Of a stretch of DNA of 5,674 bases, positions 5,546 to 5,674 are shown piece after piece. Below the pieces are notes generated by a model. The model was not told the DNA's origin, did not search any database, and saw nothing but the letters and a program-made list of their open reading frames with translations. Within the stretch, counting starts at the first letter, position 1. Every line of letters begins with the position of its first letter. The DNA comes from an uncultured Oscillibacter sp. GTDB lineage: Bacteria; Bacillota_A; Clostridia; Oscillospirales; Oscillospiraceae. The translations under genes and the position numbers were made by a program. The DNA is taken from contig CABQCB010000128.1 in the NCBI GenBank assembly GCA_902462475.1, positions 1 through 5,674 of the forward strand. The letters run 5' to 3'.

Positions 5546-5674
5546 AGCGTGTCTCCCCTTCTTTCCGGCAGGTCCATCTCCGCCTGAGCAGGCGCCAGGT
5601 CGTCCTCGGCCACCCAGTCGGACACGGGCACCACCTCAAAGTCCGTCTTGGTGCGGCGGATGACCACCCGCTCC
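5542..5674 (-). CDS. C-terminal end of an unidentified protein (partial)
   Basis: The last 43 codons of a gene whose start lies beyond the right edge of the window. The tail begins ERVVIRRTKTDFEVV and ends in a charged stretch, PERRGDTL, then TGA (5544-5542). I do not recognise the family from this fragment. It has no hydrophobic segment or cysteine. Its stop overlaps the TTG start of the fusion gene in the sequence TTGA, so the two are almost certainly in one operon and translationally coupled. From that context it is probably a polysaccharide-biosynthesis gene, but this is only guilt by association. Confidence 0.7.
   Translation of the reverse strand, partial: ERVVIRRTKTDFEVVPVSDWVAEDDLAPAQAEMDLPERRGDTL
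5553..5559 (-). promoter_or_regulatory. Ribosome binding site supporting the TTG start of the fusion gene
   Basis: AGGGGAG on the minus strand lies seven bases before the TTG at 5545, inside the last codons of the upstream gene. It supports TTG as the true start. The encoded MKTGLVTFYHIHHYGALLQA matches the expected beginning of a pyruvyl transferase domain, so a later start would cut into the fold. Confidence 0.6.

Noticed and set aside
3491..5587. A 698-codon open frame on the plus strand, antisense to the fusion gene
   Set aside because: It shows no recognisable domain and mirrors the GC-rich codon pattern of the real minus-strand gene, which has clear pyruvyl transferase, ferredoxin and FrhB motifs. 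Long antisense frames are expected at this GC content.

Overview
The window looks like chromosomal DNA from a GC-rich, anaerobic Firmicute of the Ruminococcaceae/Oscillospiraceae type (Faecalibacterium, Gemmiger or Subdoligranulum relatives). That is an inference. It rests on high GC with strong AGGAGG Shine-Dalgarno (SD) sites, a QueT transporter behind what looks like a class III preQ1 riboswitch (a class known mainly from this group), an anaerobe-type flavodiiron protein with a rubredoxin, and compact intrinsic terminators with U-tracts.

Layout. Positions 1-30 hold the terminator of an upstream unit. Positions 33-729 (+) form a complete unit: an extended -10 promoter, a leader of about 165 nt with several hairpins and a preQ1-III-like pseudoknot, queT, and then a terminator at 739-770. 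Positions 818-2128 (+) hold a second unit: a promoter, a short leader with a small dyad, the flavodiiron gene fprA (942-2093), and a bidirectional terminator. On the minus strand, 2128-2935 is an independent unit encoding a membrane acyltransferase-like protein of the DUF1624/HGSNAT_cat family behind a near-consensus promoter. Positions 2967-3206 (-) encode a 52-aa rubredoxin with its own terminator and extended -10. Positions 3245-5674 (-) are the 3' end of what is probably a surface-polysaccharide operon: a 766-aa fusion of a polysaccharide pyruvyl transferase domain to a two-cluster ferredoxin/FrhB-like domain, translationally coupled to the tail of an unidentified upstream gene cut by the window edge.

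How the genes relate. QueT imports a queuosine precursor and is probably repressed when that precursor accumulates. FprA reduces O2 (or NO) using electrons that family knowledge says come from rubredoxin. The rubredoxin gene sits about 900 bp away on the opposite strand, so the pair is close but not co-transcribed. The fusion protein belongs to cell-surface polysaccharide modification and carries an unexplained redox half.

The points most worth a second look are the queT leader, where the same anti-SD segment can pair either in the aptamer pseudoknot or with the ribosome binding site, and the pyruvyl transferase-FrhB fusion. No mobile elements, CRISPR arrays, tRNA or rRNA were seen. No gene-free stretch exceeds 300 bases.
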